Source: Streptomyces collinus (GTDB taxonomy: Bacteria > Actinomycetota > Actinomycetes > Streptomycetales > Streptomycetaceae). From it: a stretch of DNA of 64,000 nt. The notes beneath the pieces are model-generated. The model saw only the letters and a program-made list of their open reading frames with translations. It made no database searches and was not told where the DNA came from. Numbering within the stretch: the stretch's first letter is position 1; every line of letters starts with the position of its first letter. The stretch spans positions 248,001 through 312,000 of the forward strand of contig NZ_CP133771.1 in assembly GCF_031348265.1 (NCBI RefSeq). The letters run 5' to 3'. The position numbers and the translations under genes are program-made. Below, piece by piece: positions 1 through 8,836 of this stretch.

Positions 1-784
1 TCACCTGCGCCGTCAGGTCCGTGTACAGCTCCGTCCGGCGCGCCCACAGTCCGAACCAGAGGGTCTGCTGGAAGCGCAGGTCGGGTTCGCGCAGGTGCCG
101 GATCCTCGCCACGTCCCAGGGCGCCTCGATGACGCCCTCGTCGGTGCCGGCCTCGGCGAGGAACCCCTCGGGCGCCGCCACGGCGCTGCCGCCACCGCAG
201 CGTCCGCCCAGCGAACCGGCGAAGGCGACGGCGACGGTGTTGAGGGTGGCGATGCCCCACACCGCGGCGCGCTGCGCGGCCTGCTGCGTGCCGTCGAGGG
301 ACCCGGCCACCAACAGCAGTTCCGCACCCATCAGGCATTCGATGCGCGGCGGTTCGACCAGCCAGAAGTCGGGGCCGAGAAGCACCCCGACCTGGCCGAA
401 CGGCGTCTCGACGACCGGGAAGTCGTCGCCGGTGCCGGTCGTCCCGTCGGGCAGGACGGGCCGCTCCACCCGGGCGCACTCCGAGCCGCTCGGGTCGAGC
501 AGCCTGGCCACCTGCATCAGCCCGCCGCCCGGCCGTTCCTCCGCCCACGAGCCGGTGAGCACGTAGGTGCCGCGGGTCCGCGCCAGTGCCGTCAGACGGT
601 CCAGGCACCGCTCACGCAGCGGCCGGGGCAGTGCCGGGCCGGCGTCGCCGGTGGTGAACGCGTTCTCGGGGAGGACGACGAACGATGCCTCGTCGGTCAC
701 CCGGCTGTCGAGATCGTCGAGTACGGCGTCGGCGGTCGCCTCGGGGGTGGCCCGGCGGGCGTGTTGGGCTACGAAGATGGTCAC
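1..784 (-). CDS. Nitrilase-fold protein lacking catalytic Cys (partial, runs off left edge)
   Basis: I translated the minus strand from the GTG at 784, whose first bases overlap the stop of the next gene (GTGA). The frame stays open for 261 codons and leaves the window without a stop, so the C-terminus is missing. The fold is that of the nitrilase superfamily: an LPEN motif near residues 38-41 carries the first catalytic Glu, and a VLLGPDFW stretch aligns with the AVCSDFW nucleophile motif of the intact neighbouring nitrilase. The nucleophilic Cys is replaced by Gly, and the Lys region reads RVERPV with no obvious catalytic Lys. It is therefore probably inactive as an amidase and may be a structural or regulatory partner of the adjacent nitrilase. 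It belongs to the same long operon. Family assignment is fairly sure; the role is inferred. Confidence 0.75.
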   Translation of the reverse strand, partial: MTIFVAQHARRATPEATADAVLDDLDSRVTDEASFVVLPENAFTTGDAGPALPRPLRERCLDRLTALARTRGTYVLTGSWAEERPGGGLMQVARLLDPSGSECARVERPVLPDGTTGTGDDFPVVETPFGQVGVLLGPDFWLVEPPRIECLMGAELLLVAGSLDGTQQAAQRAAVWGIATLNTVAVAFAGSLGGRCGGGSAVAAPEGFLAEAGTDEGVIEAPWDVARIRHLREPDLRFQQTLWFGLWARRTELYTDLTAQV

Positions 785-1716
785 GAACGAGTCCCCTCAT
801 GTGCACTGGTCGCGCCGGCGGGCCGGCCCCGGTCCGGGCCGCCCCCGGTCAGGCTCGCCCGCAGTTCGGCCGCCAGGTCCCGGTCCGCGCCGGCGTACGG
901 GGTGAGCAGCGCCTGGTAGGCGTCGGGGCGGCGGAGTTGCTGCCAGCGGCGGCCGTCGCCGTGCGCGGGCTCGTCGAGGTCGACGACGAGGGTCTCCGGC
1001 GCGTCGCTGCCCGCCTGCGCGATCACGCCCTCCGGGCCGGCGACCAGGCTGGTGCCGGCGAAGTGGATCTCCACGAGCCGGTCCCCGCGCTTGCCGCGGA
1101 CGACGCCGACCGAGCTGGCGTAGACGATGTTGACGTCGTTCAGGTACGCCGCCGTGCGCAGGGCGTTCACCATGAGCGGCTGGTTCTGGCCCAGGGTCCC
1201 GCCCGGTACGAAGATCGTGCGTGCGCCGGCGAGTGCCAGCAGCCGGACGACCTCGGGGATCCAGAAGTCCGAGCACACGGCGATGCCGATCTGCCCGAAC
1301 TCGGTCGACAGGACACCGAGCGAGTCGGCCTGGCGGCACACCACCATCTCGTTGCCGAAGGCGTGTGCCTTGACGGCGCGTCCGGTGATGACACCTTGCC
1401 GGCCGATCAGCAGGGAGGTGTTCCGGTACATGCCGTCCTGCAGGTCCTCGACGAGCGAACCCAGCAGGATGTGCGTGTTGAGCTTGCGGGCCAGGGACTG
1501 GAAGCCGTCGACGATCGGCCCGGGGATCGGAGTGTCGGTCCGTCCTTTCAGACCGTCCTGCCCCGGCATGTACCACGGCGGGCCGAGCAGGAATTCGGGA
1601 AAGCACACCAGGTCGATGTCGCCGGCACCGCAGACGTCCTCGATGGCCTGGTAGGCGTTGCGCAGGCCGTCTTCGTGATCGTCGACCCACTGGGTCTGTA
1701 CTACCGCTACCCTCAT
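781..1716 (-). CDS. Nitrilase superfamily amidohydrolase (C-N hydrolase)
   Basis: This 311-residue protein has the full nitrilase triad: Glu41 (CFPEF), Lys116 (RAVKAHAF) and Cys148 (AVCSDFW). Family members hydrolyse nitriles or amides or carry out amide condensation in the cytosol. The ATG at 1716 follows a GAGGAG ribosome site about 8 bases upstream. The gene ends by overlapping the GTG of the degenerate nitrilase copy downstream and starts 69 bases after the truncated ligase gene. In a biosynthetic operon with CoA-ligase-like proteins, a plausible job is hydrolysis or formation of an amide or nitrile on the pathway intermediate. The N-terminal alpha-beta-beta-alpha pattern is complete and the length is normal. 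The substrate cannot be read from sequence. Confidence 0.88.
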   Translation of the reverse strand: MRVAVVQTQWVDDHEDGLRNAYQAIEDVCGAGDIDLVCFPEFLLGPPWYMPGQDGLKGRTDTPIPGPIVDGFQSLARKLNTHILLGSLVEDLQDGMYRNTSLLIGRQGVITGRAVKAHAFGNEMVVCRQADSLGVLSTEFGQIGIAVCSDFWIPEVVRLLALAGARTIFVPGGTLGQNQPLMVNALRTAAYLNDVNIVYASSVGVVRGKRGDRLVEIHFAGTSLVAGPEGVIAQAGSDAPETLVVDLDEPAHGDGRRWQQLRRPDAYQALLTPYAGADRDLAAELRASLTGGGPDRGRPAGATSAHEGTRS

Positions 1717-1785
1717 GCGTCTTGTCTCCTCGAGATGCCACCGGTGGATCGGCCGCGGCGGCTGCGTGCCACGGCCGGGTGCGGG

Positions 1786-2820
1786 TCATGACGTGGCGGT
1801 ACTCCAGTCCTGCACGCCGACGACCGTGACCTCGGCCTCGACCCCCAGCGCCTCGTCGATGCCGCTGCGGATCGCGCGCCGCATCGCGCCCTCGTCGACC
1901 GCTTGAGGTCCGGCGACGGCGCAGGTCACGTGGAAGGTGCCGTCCCGGACGGCGCAGGCGAAGTGCGGTGCGAGCCTCCTGTGGCCGAACACGACCCGCT
2001 CCACGTCCAGCGCCGAGACCAGCCCGTCCGGTCCGCGTACCGCCGACGCCGTGCTGCCGAGCGGCACCAGGACCCGGCTGGCGGAACCGCAGTCACAGGG
2101 GCGGCCGGCCGGCCACAGCTCGACCAGTTCGCCGGTCGGTGAGCCGTCCAGGAGCAGCTCGCCGCGCAGGGCCCCGCGGACCTCCGCCCGCAGCCGGTGG
2201 TCGCACAGGTGCAGTGCGCCGTGGTCGCAGGCGACGGCGACCGTCGGTGTCGACGGCGTCCCGTACAGGGCGGAGGTCTTCGCCGCCCAGGCGGCGCCGA
2301 TGCGGTCGAGGCGCCCGGTGGAGCAGGCCTCCCCCACGCAGACGATCGTCCGGACGGTCGAGTCCTCCGGTCGCCGCCCCAGCGAGAGAGCGAGACTCGC
2401 CAGCTCCGCGGCGAAGCTCGGCGAGCACACCAGGGCCGTCACTTCGTACTGCTCGATCAGCCCGAGCAGCCGCGGCATCGGGCAGATGGTCCGGCTCGTC
2501 CCGACGCTGATCACCGAGGCGCCGACCATCTCGATCACGCGGTCCACCTCGGCGCCGATGAACGACAGTTCGTACGGCACGGCCGAGACGACGACGTCGT
2601 CCTCGGTCAGCAGCCGGCCCAGCGCCAGCGCCAGGTCGATCTGGTTCAGGATCCACTCGTCGCGGGTCAGCACGACCGGCTGCGAGCCGCCCGCGGGGTC
2701 GACCCGTTCGCCGTAGCGGGCGCGGACCGTGTCGCGGCCTTCCGCCGCGGCGCGGGGATCGCGGGCTAGCAGTTCCAGGAACTGCTCGTAGTGCGTCGCG
2801 ATGGACGTGGTCGTCGTCAC
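1786..2820 (-). CDS. Shortened PaaK/F390-synthetase-like protein without P-loop
   Basis: This 344-residue protein starts at a GTG (2820) overlapping the stop of the UvrA-like gene. It aligns by eye with the middle and C-terminal parts of the full-length PaaK-like ligase at 9075-10454 (VPYELSFIGAEVDRVIEMVG against VPYELAGVGQDLDRAVEILG, then a CxCGS zinc-like stretch). It lacks the N-terminal third, including the SSGTGNGRP nucleotide loop. The FGMTE motif is changed to YGTPST, and the conserved YRTGD aspartate is absent (ELWPAGRPCDCG). It therefore probably cannot adenylate a carboxylate by itself. It could be a regulatory or scaffolding partner of the intact ligase, or an acyl-acceptor-handling domain. 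The start is supported by translational coupling, so the shortness looks genuine rather than a mis-called start. Confidence 0.75.
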   Translation of the reverse strand: MTTTTSIATHYEQFLELLARDPRAAAEGRDTVRARYGERVDPAGGSQPVVLTRDEWILNQIDLALALGRLLTEDDVVVSAVPYELSFIGAEVDRVIEMVGASVISVGTSRTICPMPRLLGLIEQYEVTALVCSPSFAAELASLALSLGRRPEDSTVRTIVCVGEACSTGRLDRIGAAWAAKTSALYGTPSTPTVAVACDHGALHLCDHRLRAEVRGALRGELLLDGSPTGELVELWPAGRPCDCGSASRVLVPLGSTASAVRGPDGLVSALDVERVVFGHRRLAPHFACAVRDGTFHVTCAVAGPQAVDEGAMRRAIRSGIDEALGVEAEVTVVGVQDWSTATS

Positions 2821-5800
2821 CTGGCCTCCGCTTCCCGGGCGAACCGGCGCCACCCGTAGTCGTCGAGAGCGCTGTCGCCCCGTTCGGCGCGGAGCAGGGG
2901 ACGCCGGTCGGTGCCGGCCTCCATGTCGACGCTGACGACCGTCGCCAGGACGAACTCGTGGTCGCCGATCCGGTAGCTCGACTTCAGGCTGCAGTCGATG
3001 GTGCCGACGGCGCCGGACAGCCGCGGGCAGCCGTTGGCGGAGGGCGTCCACGCGAGGGCGTCGAAGCGGCTGTCCGGCCTGCCCTGCGAGAAGGCGTCGG
3101 ACACGTCGTGCTGATCCTCGCCGAGGATGTTGACGCAGAACCGGCCGGTGTCCGCGATGGCGTTCCAGCTGGTGCTGCCCGAGCGCACCAGGAAGCCGAT
3201 GAGGGCGAGTTCGTCGGAGACGACCGTGAGCGAGCCGATGACCAGTCCGTACGGTGTCGGACCGTTCCGCTCGGACTGCCGTGCCGTGCCGGCGACGACC
3301 GTGACGGCCCGCGGCAGGAGCTCGCCGATGACCCCGAGGTCCGGCGCTGCACTCCGCCTGTGGCTCTCCACCGGGGTGGTCGGCGGCACGGCGGCGGGTG
3401 CGTCGCGCAGGCGGCGCACGAACCGGCCGGTGACGCTCTCCGCGTTGTCCGCGAGGTCCTCCGGCGTCCCGGTGTGCACCACCCGGCCGCCCTCGCGGCC
3501 CGCACCGGGCCCCAGGTCGATCACCCAGTCGGCGAGGGCGATGACCTTCACGTTGTGCTCGATGACGATGATGGTGTTGCCCGTGGAGATCAACCGCTCG
3601 AACAGGGCCAGAAGGTGCCGGATGTCCGCGGTGTGCAGGCCGCGCGTCGGCTCGTCGAAGATGAACAGGGTGCGGTTGCGGCGCTGCTTGAGCAGTTCGC
3701 CGGCCAGGTTGAGCCGTTGCGCCTCGCCCCCGGACAGCGTGGTCGTCGAGCAGCCGAGTTGCAGGTAGCCGAGGCCGAACTCGCTGAGTACGCCGAGGGC
3801 TTGGACGACCTTGGGGCTGCTCGTGGCGTCGAACCATTCGAGGGCGTCCTCGACGGTCATGGACAGCACGTCGTGGATGTTCTTGTCGCCCAGCCGCACG
3901 TCGAGGACGTGCTCCTGGAAGCGGCGGCCCTCGCACTCGGGGCAGACGATGAACTCGCTCTTGAAGAGCGTCATCTCGATCTCGGCCAGCCCGAGTCCCT
4001 TGCAGGACTCGCAGCGGCCGCCGGCGACGTTCGGGCTGAACTCACCGCGTCCCAGGCCGCGTTCGACCGCGTCGGCGCTGCCGGCGAAGGCGTCGCGGAT
4101 GTGGTCGCTGATGCCGATGTAGGTGACGAGCGTGCTGCGGCTGGAGCGGCCGATCGGCCGCTGCTCGACGTAGATGACGTCGTCCAGGGCTTCGGCTCCC
4201 TGTATGCCGGTGTTCCCGGCCGTCACGCCCGTCGACCGCTGGGCGACGGCCCGGGAGACCGCCGCGTGGATGCCGGCCACCAGGGAGCTCTTGCCCGCGC
4301 CGGACACGCCGGAGACGCAGGTCAGTGCGCCGAGCGGGAACCTCGCTGCCTGGTCGACCACGTTGTTGCGCGTGATGCCGCGCACCTCGACCCAGGGCGC
4401 GTCGGCCAGGCCGGTCCTGGTACGCGACGGCCCGTCCGAGGCCATCGCGGTCGCCGTCGGAGAGTCGCCGGTGGTCAGCAGGTCGGCGAACCGGCCCTCG
4501 AAGACGACTTCGCCGCCGCGGGACCCGGCCCCGGGCCCCAGCTCGACGATCCAGTCGGCGGCGCGGATCACCGACTCGTCGTGCTCGATGACGATGACCG
4601 TGTTGCCGAGGTCGCGCAGCCGTCGCAGGGAGGTGAGGATCCTCCCGGTGTCGGCCTCGTGCAGACCGGCGGTCGGTTCGTCCAGGACGTACATGACGCC
4701 GGTCAGGTCGCTGGCCAGGTGCTGCGCCAGCAGCAACCGTTGCAGTTCACCGCCGGAGAGGGTGATGACGGGCCGCTGCAGTTGCAGGTGTCCGAGGCCG
4801 ACGTCGTCGATGTTCGCGCTCTGTTTGACGATCGCGGAAGCGAGTTCGCGGACTTGTGCCGGCACGGCGCCGGACGCGAGTCCGTCGCGCAACCGGGTGA
4901 TCGACCGCGACAGTTCGTCGCTCTGGAAGTCGTGGAAGGTGTGCCCGGCCACCGTCGCCTTGAGCGATTCCGGGCGCAGCCGCCCTCCGTTGCACCCGGG
5001 GCAGATTTCCCGTCCCAGGTAGTTGGTGAAGGCGTTCTTGCGGGCGGCCGACGACGCGTTGCGGTAGGCGCGTTCCAGGAAGCCGAGGATGCCCTCGAAG
5101 CGGAAGTCGTTGGTGACCTTGCGGATCTTGAGCGTGTAGACGGTGTCCGAGCCGTGCAGCACCCGCTCGGTCTGCTCCGGGCTCAGTTTCTCGAACGGCA
5201 GGCCGAGGTCCAGGCCGATGTCCGCTGCCATCGCCTCGAAGGCCTTGCGCACGTTGGGAACGGCGAACGTCCCCGGGTCGGCACCGTCCCAGATCTCGGT
5301 GAGCGTCTTCGACCGGTCCGGGATGATCTTCTCCAGCGAGAAGCCGACGAGTTCGCCGATGCCGTCGCACTGGAGGCACTTGCCTTCCTTGCGGTTGGGG
5401 CTGAAGTGCTTCGCGGAGTGCGGTTCGGCGAAGCAGCCGCACTCGTCGCAGAACAGGTCCGGACCGGTCGGGCCGAGACAGGCCGGGCACACCGGCCGCG
5501 AGCCGGCGCCGAACAACAGCCGGTACAGCCCGTCGAGACCGGTGAGGGTCCCCACGGTCGAGCGGGGATTGGAGTAGCCCCCGTCGCGCTGGCGCAGGGC
5601 CACCGGCGGCTGGGTCCCCGCGATCCGGTCGAACTGGTAGTCGCCGTCGCCCATGTCGAGGGACTTGCTGGACAGGGCGCCCAGGTAGAGCGTCTTGGAG
5701 TGTTCGAAGAGGGTGTCGATGACCAGGGACGACTTGCCCGATCCCGAGACGCCCGCGGCGACGACCAGCTTCCCCTTGGGGAAGGAGACGTCGACCGACT

Positions 5801-5849
5801 TGAGGTTGTGGGTCGTGACTCCCTCTAGCCGGATGTTGTCGAGACTCAT
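2817..5849 (-). CDS. UvrA-like ABC protein fused to a flavin reductase domain
   Basis: This single 1010-residue frame joins two unrelated domains. Residues 1-815 are a UvrA-like tandem ABC ATPase: Walker A GVSGSGKSS (33-41), CPAC/CDEC zinc cysteines (121-137), a second Cys pair (158/161), LSGGE (364-368), VLDEPT (388-393), a second Walker A GVSGAGKSS (514-522), LSGGEAQR (705-712) and FDEPTRG. Residues about 838-1005 are an FMN-binding split-barrel flavin reductase (PYGLVIGSLTVVSDE, CVNILGEDQ, IGDHEFVLATVV). UvrA relatives in producer clusters (DrrC type) protect against DNA-binding drugs. The reductase half would naturally feed the HpaB-type monooxygenase whose stop overlaps this ATG (ATGA). 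Zinc-finger and ATPase motifs are intact. I do not know another UvrA-flavin reductase fusion. Confidence 0.92.
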   Translation of the reverse strand: MSLDNIRLEGVTTHNLKSVDVSFPKGKLVVAAGVSGSGKSSLVIDTLFEHSKTLYLGALSSKSLDMGDGDYQFDRIAGTQPPVALRQRDGGYSNPRSTVGTLTGLDGLYRLLFGAGSRPVCPACLGPTGPDLFCDECGCFAEPHSAKHFSPNRKEGKCLQCDGIGELVGFSLEKIIPDRSKTLTEIWDGADPGTFAVPNVRKAFEAMAADIGLDLGLPFEKLSPEQTERVLHGSDTVYTLKIRKVTNDFRFEGILGFLERAYRNASSAARKNAFTNYLGREICPGCNGGRLRPESLKATVAGHTFHDFQSDELSRSITRLRDGLASGAVPAQVRELASAIVKQSANIDDVGLGHLQLQRPVITLSGGELQRLLLAQHLASDLTGVMYVLDEPTAGLHEADTGRILTSLRRLRDLGNTVIVIEHDESVIRAADWIVELGPGAGSRGGEVVFEGRFADLLTTGDSPTATAMASDGPSRTRTGLADAPWVEVRGITRNNVVDQAARFPLGALTCVSGVSGAGKSSLVAGIHAAVSRAVAQRSTGVTAGNTGIQGAEALDDVIYVEQRPIGRSSRSTLVTYIGISDHIRDAFAGSADAVERGLGRGEFSPNVAGGRCESCKGLGLAEIEMTLFKSEFIVCPECEGRRFQEHVLDVRLGDKNIHDVLSMTVEDALEWFDATSSPKVVQALGVLSEFGLGYLQLGCSTTTLSGGEAQRLNLAGELLKQRRNRTLFIFDEPTRGLHTADIRHLLALFERLISTGNTIIVIEHNVKVIALADWVIDLGPGAGREGGRVVHTGTPEDLADNAESVTGRFVRRLRDAPAAVPPTTPVESHRRSAAPDLGVIGELLPRAVTVVAGTARQSERNGPTPYGLVIGSLTVVSDELALIGFLVRSGSTSWNAIADTGRFCVNILGEDQHDVSDAFSQGRPDSRFDALAWTPSANGCPRLSGAVGTIDCSLKSSYRIGDHEFVLATVVSVDMEAGTDRRPLLRAERGDSALDDYGWRRFAREAEAR

Positions 5850-7348
5850 GTGGTGTCGTTCCGCCCTTCGGCCAGGTCGCGGGCCTGGGTTTCGCAGCGC
5901 TGCAGGTCGGGATAGCGGGCATGGAGCATCGAGCGGACCCGGGCGGGATCACCGCGGTTCCACGTCTCGTAGAGCTCCTGGCGCATCCCGAAGCGGTCGA
6001 CGGCCAGATCGGCGGCGAGCCGGAAGATGCGGGACTTCTCGTCGACGCCCATGTCGCGCCCGCACATGTAGGTGTCCAGGACCGTGCGCAGTTCGGAGGT
6101 CCCGAGGTCGGCCTCCGAGGGCTGCATGATCAGACCCGACGCGCCGATCTGCCGGATGATCTCCGAGCCCCGGGTCGAGAAGCGGCCGGCGACGGCGTCG
6201 AGCGCTGCCGTGGAGCCGGGGGCGAGCAGGCCCGAGGGGGTGGGCCGGCACTCGGCGTCGATCGCGGCCAGGCCGAGCCGGACGATCTCGACGTACGAGG
6301 TGAGCTCGCCGAGGAGGTCCGTGACCTGCCGGAACTTGTCGACTCCGATCGCCTGGGCCAGCAGTGACGCGACCCCGAGCATGGTGCGCAGCCGGTGGTA
6401 GTAGCGCACTTGGCCGGTGTAGAGCGACCACTTGTTCAGCTCGCCGAACCCGCGGACGGCCGCCTGGGAGTCGTCGAGCAGGAAGACCCGGTTCATGGGG
6501 ATGAACACGTCGTCGAACACCAGCATGGCGTCCTGCTCGTCGTAGCGCGCCGAGAGGCCGCCGGAGCCGTCGGCGTAGGACCTGCGGCACAGGACGCGCA
6601 GGCCCGGTGTGGCCAGCGGAGCGGCGAACCAGCAGACGTAGCTGGGGTCTTCGCGCAGGTAGTTCGCGGGCGAGAGGTAGATGAGCACCTCGTGGGCGTA
6701 CGGCGCCAGGGTCGCGATCTGCTTGGCTCCCCGCACGACGATGCCGTCGGCGCCGCGCCGCACCACTCGCAGGCCCAGTTCCGGCCGGTCGGCGGGCGTC
6801 GAGGAACGGTCGATCTGCGGGTCGCCCAGACCGTGGGTCAGTGTGAGGTCGTTCTCGCGGCAGTAGTGGTAGTAGTTCTCCGCGTTGGACCCGAACGCGG
6901 GGTCCACCTCGGCCAGTTCGTGCCGGTAGTCGTAGAGGCCGACCACGACGTTCGACATGAAGTCGGGTATCCGGGAGAGCTGGCCGTAGGAGGCCTCCGC
7001 CCACCGGTGGGAGTTGGCCCACTTGCGGCTGAGGCCGTCCCGGTCGCCCGGCGCCAGGTACGACAGGCTGACGAGGTTGCCGGAGGTGTCCGACCGGTGG
7101 AGCATCGTCTCCGCCCGGCCGGGCAGGTGCTGGGCGTCGTAGAGGCCGGCCAGCGTGGACAGCATCGGCCGGAAGCCCGGGTCGCCGGTCACGTCGACCC
7201 GGCGTCCGTCGCACCAGACCTCCCGCTCGTCCTTGAGGCTGGCGACGTACTCGGTCCCCCGCCAGGCTCCGCCGGAGGAGCCCGGCAGCAGGGTGATCTC
7301 GTCGGTGGGCATGACGCTGTCAGAGGCTTTGGATCCTGTGGTGGTCAC
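5846..7348 (-). CDS. HpaB-type FADH2-dependent aromatic monooxygenase
   Basis: This 500-residue protein belongs to the 4-hydroxyphenylacetate 3-monooxygenase oxygenase-component family, which uses reduced FAD and O2 to hydroxylate a phenol or aryl ring. Diagnostic stretches include NYYHYCRENDLTLTHGL (the family YYxYxRExDLxLTH), GDPQIDRS, VLIYLSPANY, DDVFIPMNRVF and a C-terminal YETWNRGD region. The GTG at 7348 is chosen because TAGGAG, which overlaps the previous stop, lies about 10 bases upstream; an internal ATG at 7312 is the alternative. Family members need a separate flavin reductase, and here the reductase appears to be the C-terminal domain of the UvrA-like protein encoded immediately downstream. 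Likely substrate: a tyrosine- or tryptophan-derived aromatic ring. Confidence 0.92.
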   Translation of the reverse strand: MTTTGSKASDSVMPTDEITLLPGSSGGAWRGTEYVASLKDEREVWCDGRRVDVTGDPGFRPMLSTLAGLYDAQHLPGRAETMLHRSDTSGNLVSLSYLAPGDRDGLSRKWANSHRWAEASYGQLSRIPDFMSNVVVGLYDYRHELAEVDPAFGSNAENYYHYCRENDLTLTHGLGDPQIDRSSTPADRPELGLRVVRRGADGIVVRGAKQIATLAPYAHEVLIYLSPANYLREDPSYVCWFAAPLATPGLRVLCRRSYADGSGGLSARYDEQDAMLVFDDVFIPMNRVFLLDDSQAAVRGFGELNKWSLYTGQVRYYHRLRTMLGVASLLAQAIGVDKFRQVTDLLGELTSYVEIVRLGLAAIDAECRPTPSGLLAPGSTAALDAVAGRFSTRGSEIIRQIGASGLIMQPSEADLGTSELRTVLDTYMCGRDMGVDEKSRIFRLAADLAVDRFGMRQELYETWNRGDPARVRSMLHARYPDLQRCETQARDLAEGRNDTT

Positions 7349-7359
7349 CGTCCGCGCTC

Positions 7360-8829
7360 CTACGGGTTCCGCTCGGCCGCACCGGACCGGAACGGCTGGT
7401 AGCTCTGCTCCTGCACCTGGGGGAAGTACTCGCGTGTCGCCTCGCCCACGACCCGCATCAGCTCGGAGTCGAGGGAGCTGGGGTCGGTGATGAGCTTGGC
7501 CAGCGGCGAGTCGGGCACGGCGTTCGACAGGGTCGTCCGGCGTGCCCGGTGGATCGCGGCCAGGGAGTGCTGGGCGTTGGCCGCGTCCCGCATCTTGTAG
7601 ACGGCCTGGGGCCCGTCCGGAATGCCGATCATGGATTTGGTGCCGCCGCTGCCCAGGCAGTTGCGGGGCATGTGCAGATGCTCGTGCCGCCACTGCTGGT
7701 GGGCGGAGTGCAGTTTGAAGGCCTGGTCGACCACGGTGTGCCGCAGCCATGCCTCCGGGTCGTCGTGGCGGCGGGCGTCGATGTCCCGGAGGGTCTCCTC
7801 CAGCGAGGAATCGCCGAGCGAGTGCAGCCAGACTTCCAGGTCGTTCCACATGTGCTTGAACAGGTCCCGGAACATGTGCTGTTTGATCGACAGCGAGTGC
7901 GTGCCGCTCGCGGGCCCCAGGTTGGTGCGGAATCCGTGGTACTCCCCGGTCGCCAGGTGCTCGGCCATCACCCGCTGCGCCTCGACCACCGGGTCGAGCA
8001 GCTCCCGGCAGGCCGTCAGGTGCTGTGCCGCGCGGCTCAGAGCCGATGCCCGGATCTCCCGGATCGCGACCTCCAGGTGGTCGTTCGCCTCGGCGCAGAG
8101 AATCTCCGGGACCTGGTGCAGGGCGACGAACTCGCCGTGCAGCGTGTCCGCGTTCAGCTCGGTCGCGGCGACCGCTCGTGCCAGCGTCTCGGCGGAGATC
8201 AGCTCGTCGGTGCTCCGGCTCACCCCGATGGGTACGGCCGTGAGGTCGCTCTCCCACTTGGTCGCGTCGTGGCAGCCGGTCCGGATGCCGTGCAGCACGC
8301 GGTACAGCGAGTCGTCGATGCTCTTGGTGGCGATGGTGGAACGGGTCAGCTCGGGCGCACCGGCCAGCAGCGACCCCTTGGCGACGTCCTCCAGCCCCCG
8401 GAGTGCGTCGACGTAGGCCGCGTAGCCCGCGGATTCGGAGATGCTCACGGCCGTGGCCCCGTCGGACACGCCGGCTCCGAAGACGCTGCGGGCGCCGAAC
8501 GTCACGGTGCCGAGCCTGCGCAGCAGCCGGTGGAACCCGACGGCCCACTGGACGTAGCGGGAGGCGGCCGGGATGTCGTCGGCCAGCAGGCACGTCTGGG
8601 TCCTGCGCGCCAGCCGGGCCAGGTTGAGCAGGCACACCTCCGACGCCTGGAGGACGGCGCACACCGTCGAGTCGTACGTGCCCTCGGGCACTCCCCGTGC
8701 GGCCCGCGCCTCGCCGAGCAGGTCGATGCGGTGCAGCTGGTCGTAGCTCTCGGCGACCGGTCCCAGTTCGGTCATCTGCCACCGGCCGGCGCACATGTCG
8801 GCTTTTACTGGATCGTCCAGGCTTGACAT
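7360..8829 (-). CDS. Tryptophan 2,3-dioxygenase-superfamily heme protein
   Basis: This 489-residue protein, longer than canonical TDO (about 280), shows TDO-superfamily marks in its C-terminal half: GEFVALHQVPEIL (237-245 region, distal His238 as in HQxxELWFK), FRTNLGPASGTHS (300-312, TDO FRxxLGxxSGxQS) and WRHEHLHMPRNCLG (380-393, probable axial His384, TDO RHVxMVERxIG). Relatives in natural-product clusters hydroxylate or oxygenate tryptophan, tyrosine or their derivatives. The N-terminal 200 residues carry weak versions of the same motifs (LQASEVCLLNLARL; VGFHRLLRRLGTV), suggesting an internal duplication or a degenerate first TDO fold. The ATG at 8829 has GGGGAG upstream. The neighbouring ferredoxin could supply electrons. 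The exact reaction is unknown. Confidence 0.8.
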   Translation of the reverse strand: MSSLDDPVKADMCAGRWQMTELGPVAESYDQLHRIDLLGEARAARGVPEGTYDSTVCAVLQASEVCLLNLARLARRTQTCLLADDIPAASRYVQWAVGFHRLLRRLGTVTFGARSVFGAGVSDGATAVSISESAGYAAYVDALRGLEDVAKGSLLAGAPELTRSTIATKSIDDSLYRVLHGIRTGCHDATKWESDLTAVPIGVSRSTDELISAETLARAVAATELNADTLHGEFVALHQVPEILCAEANDHLEVAIREIRASALSRAAQHLTACRELLDPVVEAQRVMAEHLATGEYHGFRTNLGPASGTHSLSIKQHMFRDLFKHMWNDLEVWLHSLGDSSLEETLRDIDARRHDDPEAWLRHTVVDQAFKLHSAHQQWRHEHLHMPRNCLGSGGTKSMIGIPDGPQAVYKMRDAANAQHSLAAIHRARRTTLSNAVPDSPLAKLITDPSSLDSELMRVVGEATREYFPQVQEQSYQPFRSGAAERNP

Positions 8830-8836
8830 TGCGCCA

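Noticed and set aside
95..919. Long plus-strand open frames opposite the nitrilase-fold gene
   Set aside because: They run antisense to a well-supported coupled gene, have Arg/Gly/Pro-rich composition and no domain signals, typical of GC-rich shadows.
2958..5828. 956-codon plus-strand frame opposite the UvrA-like gene
   Set aside because: Antisense mirror of a protein with intact ATPase motifs; composition is Gly/Arg/Val-rich without recognisable domains.
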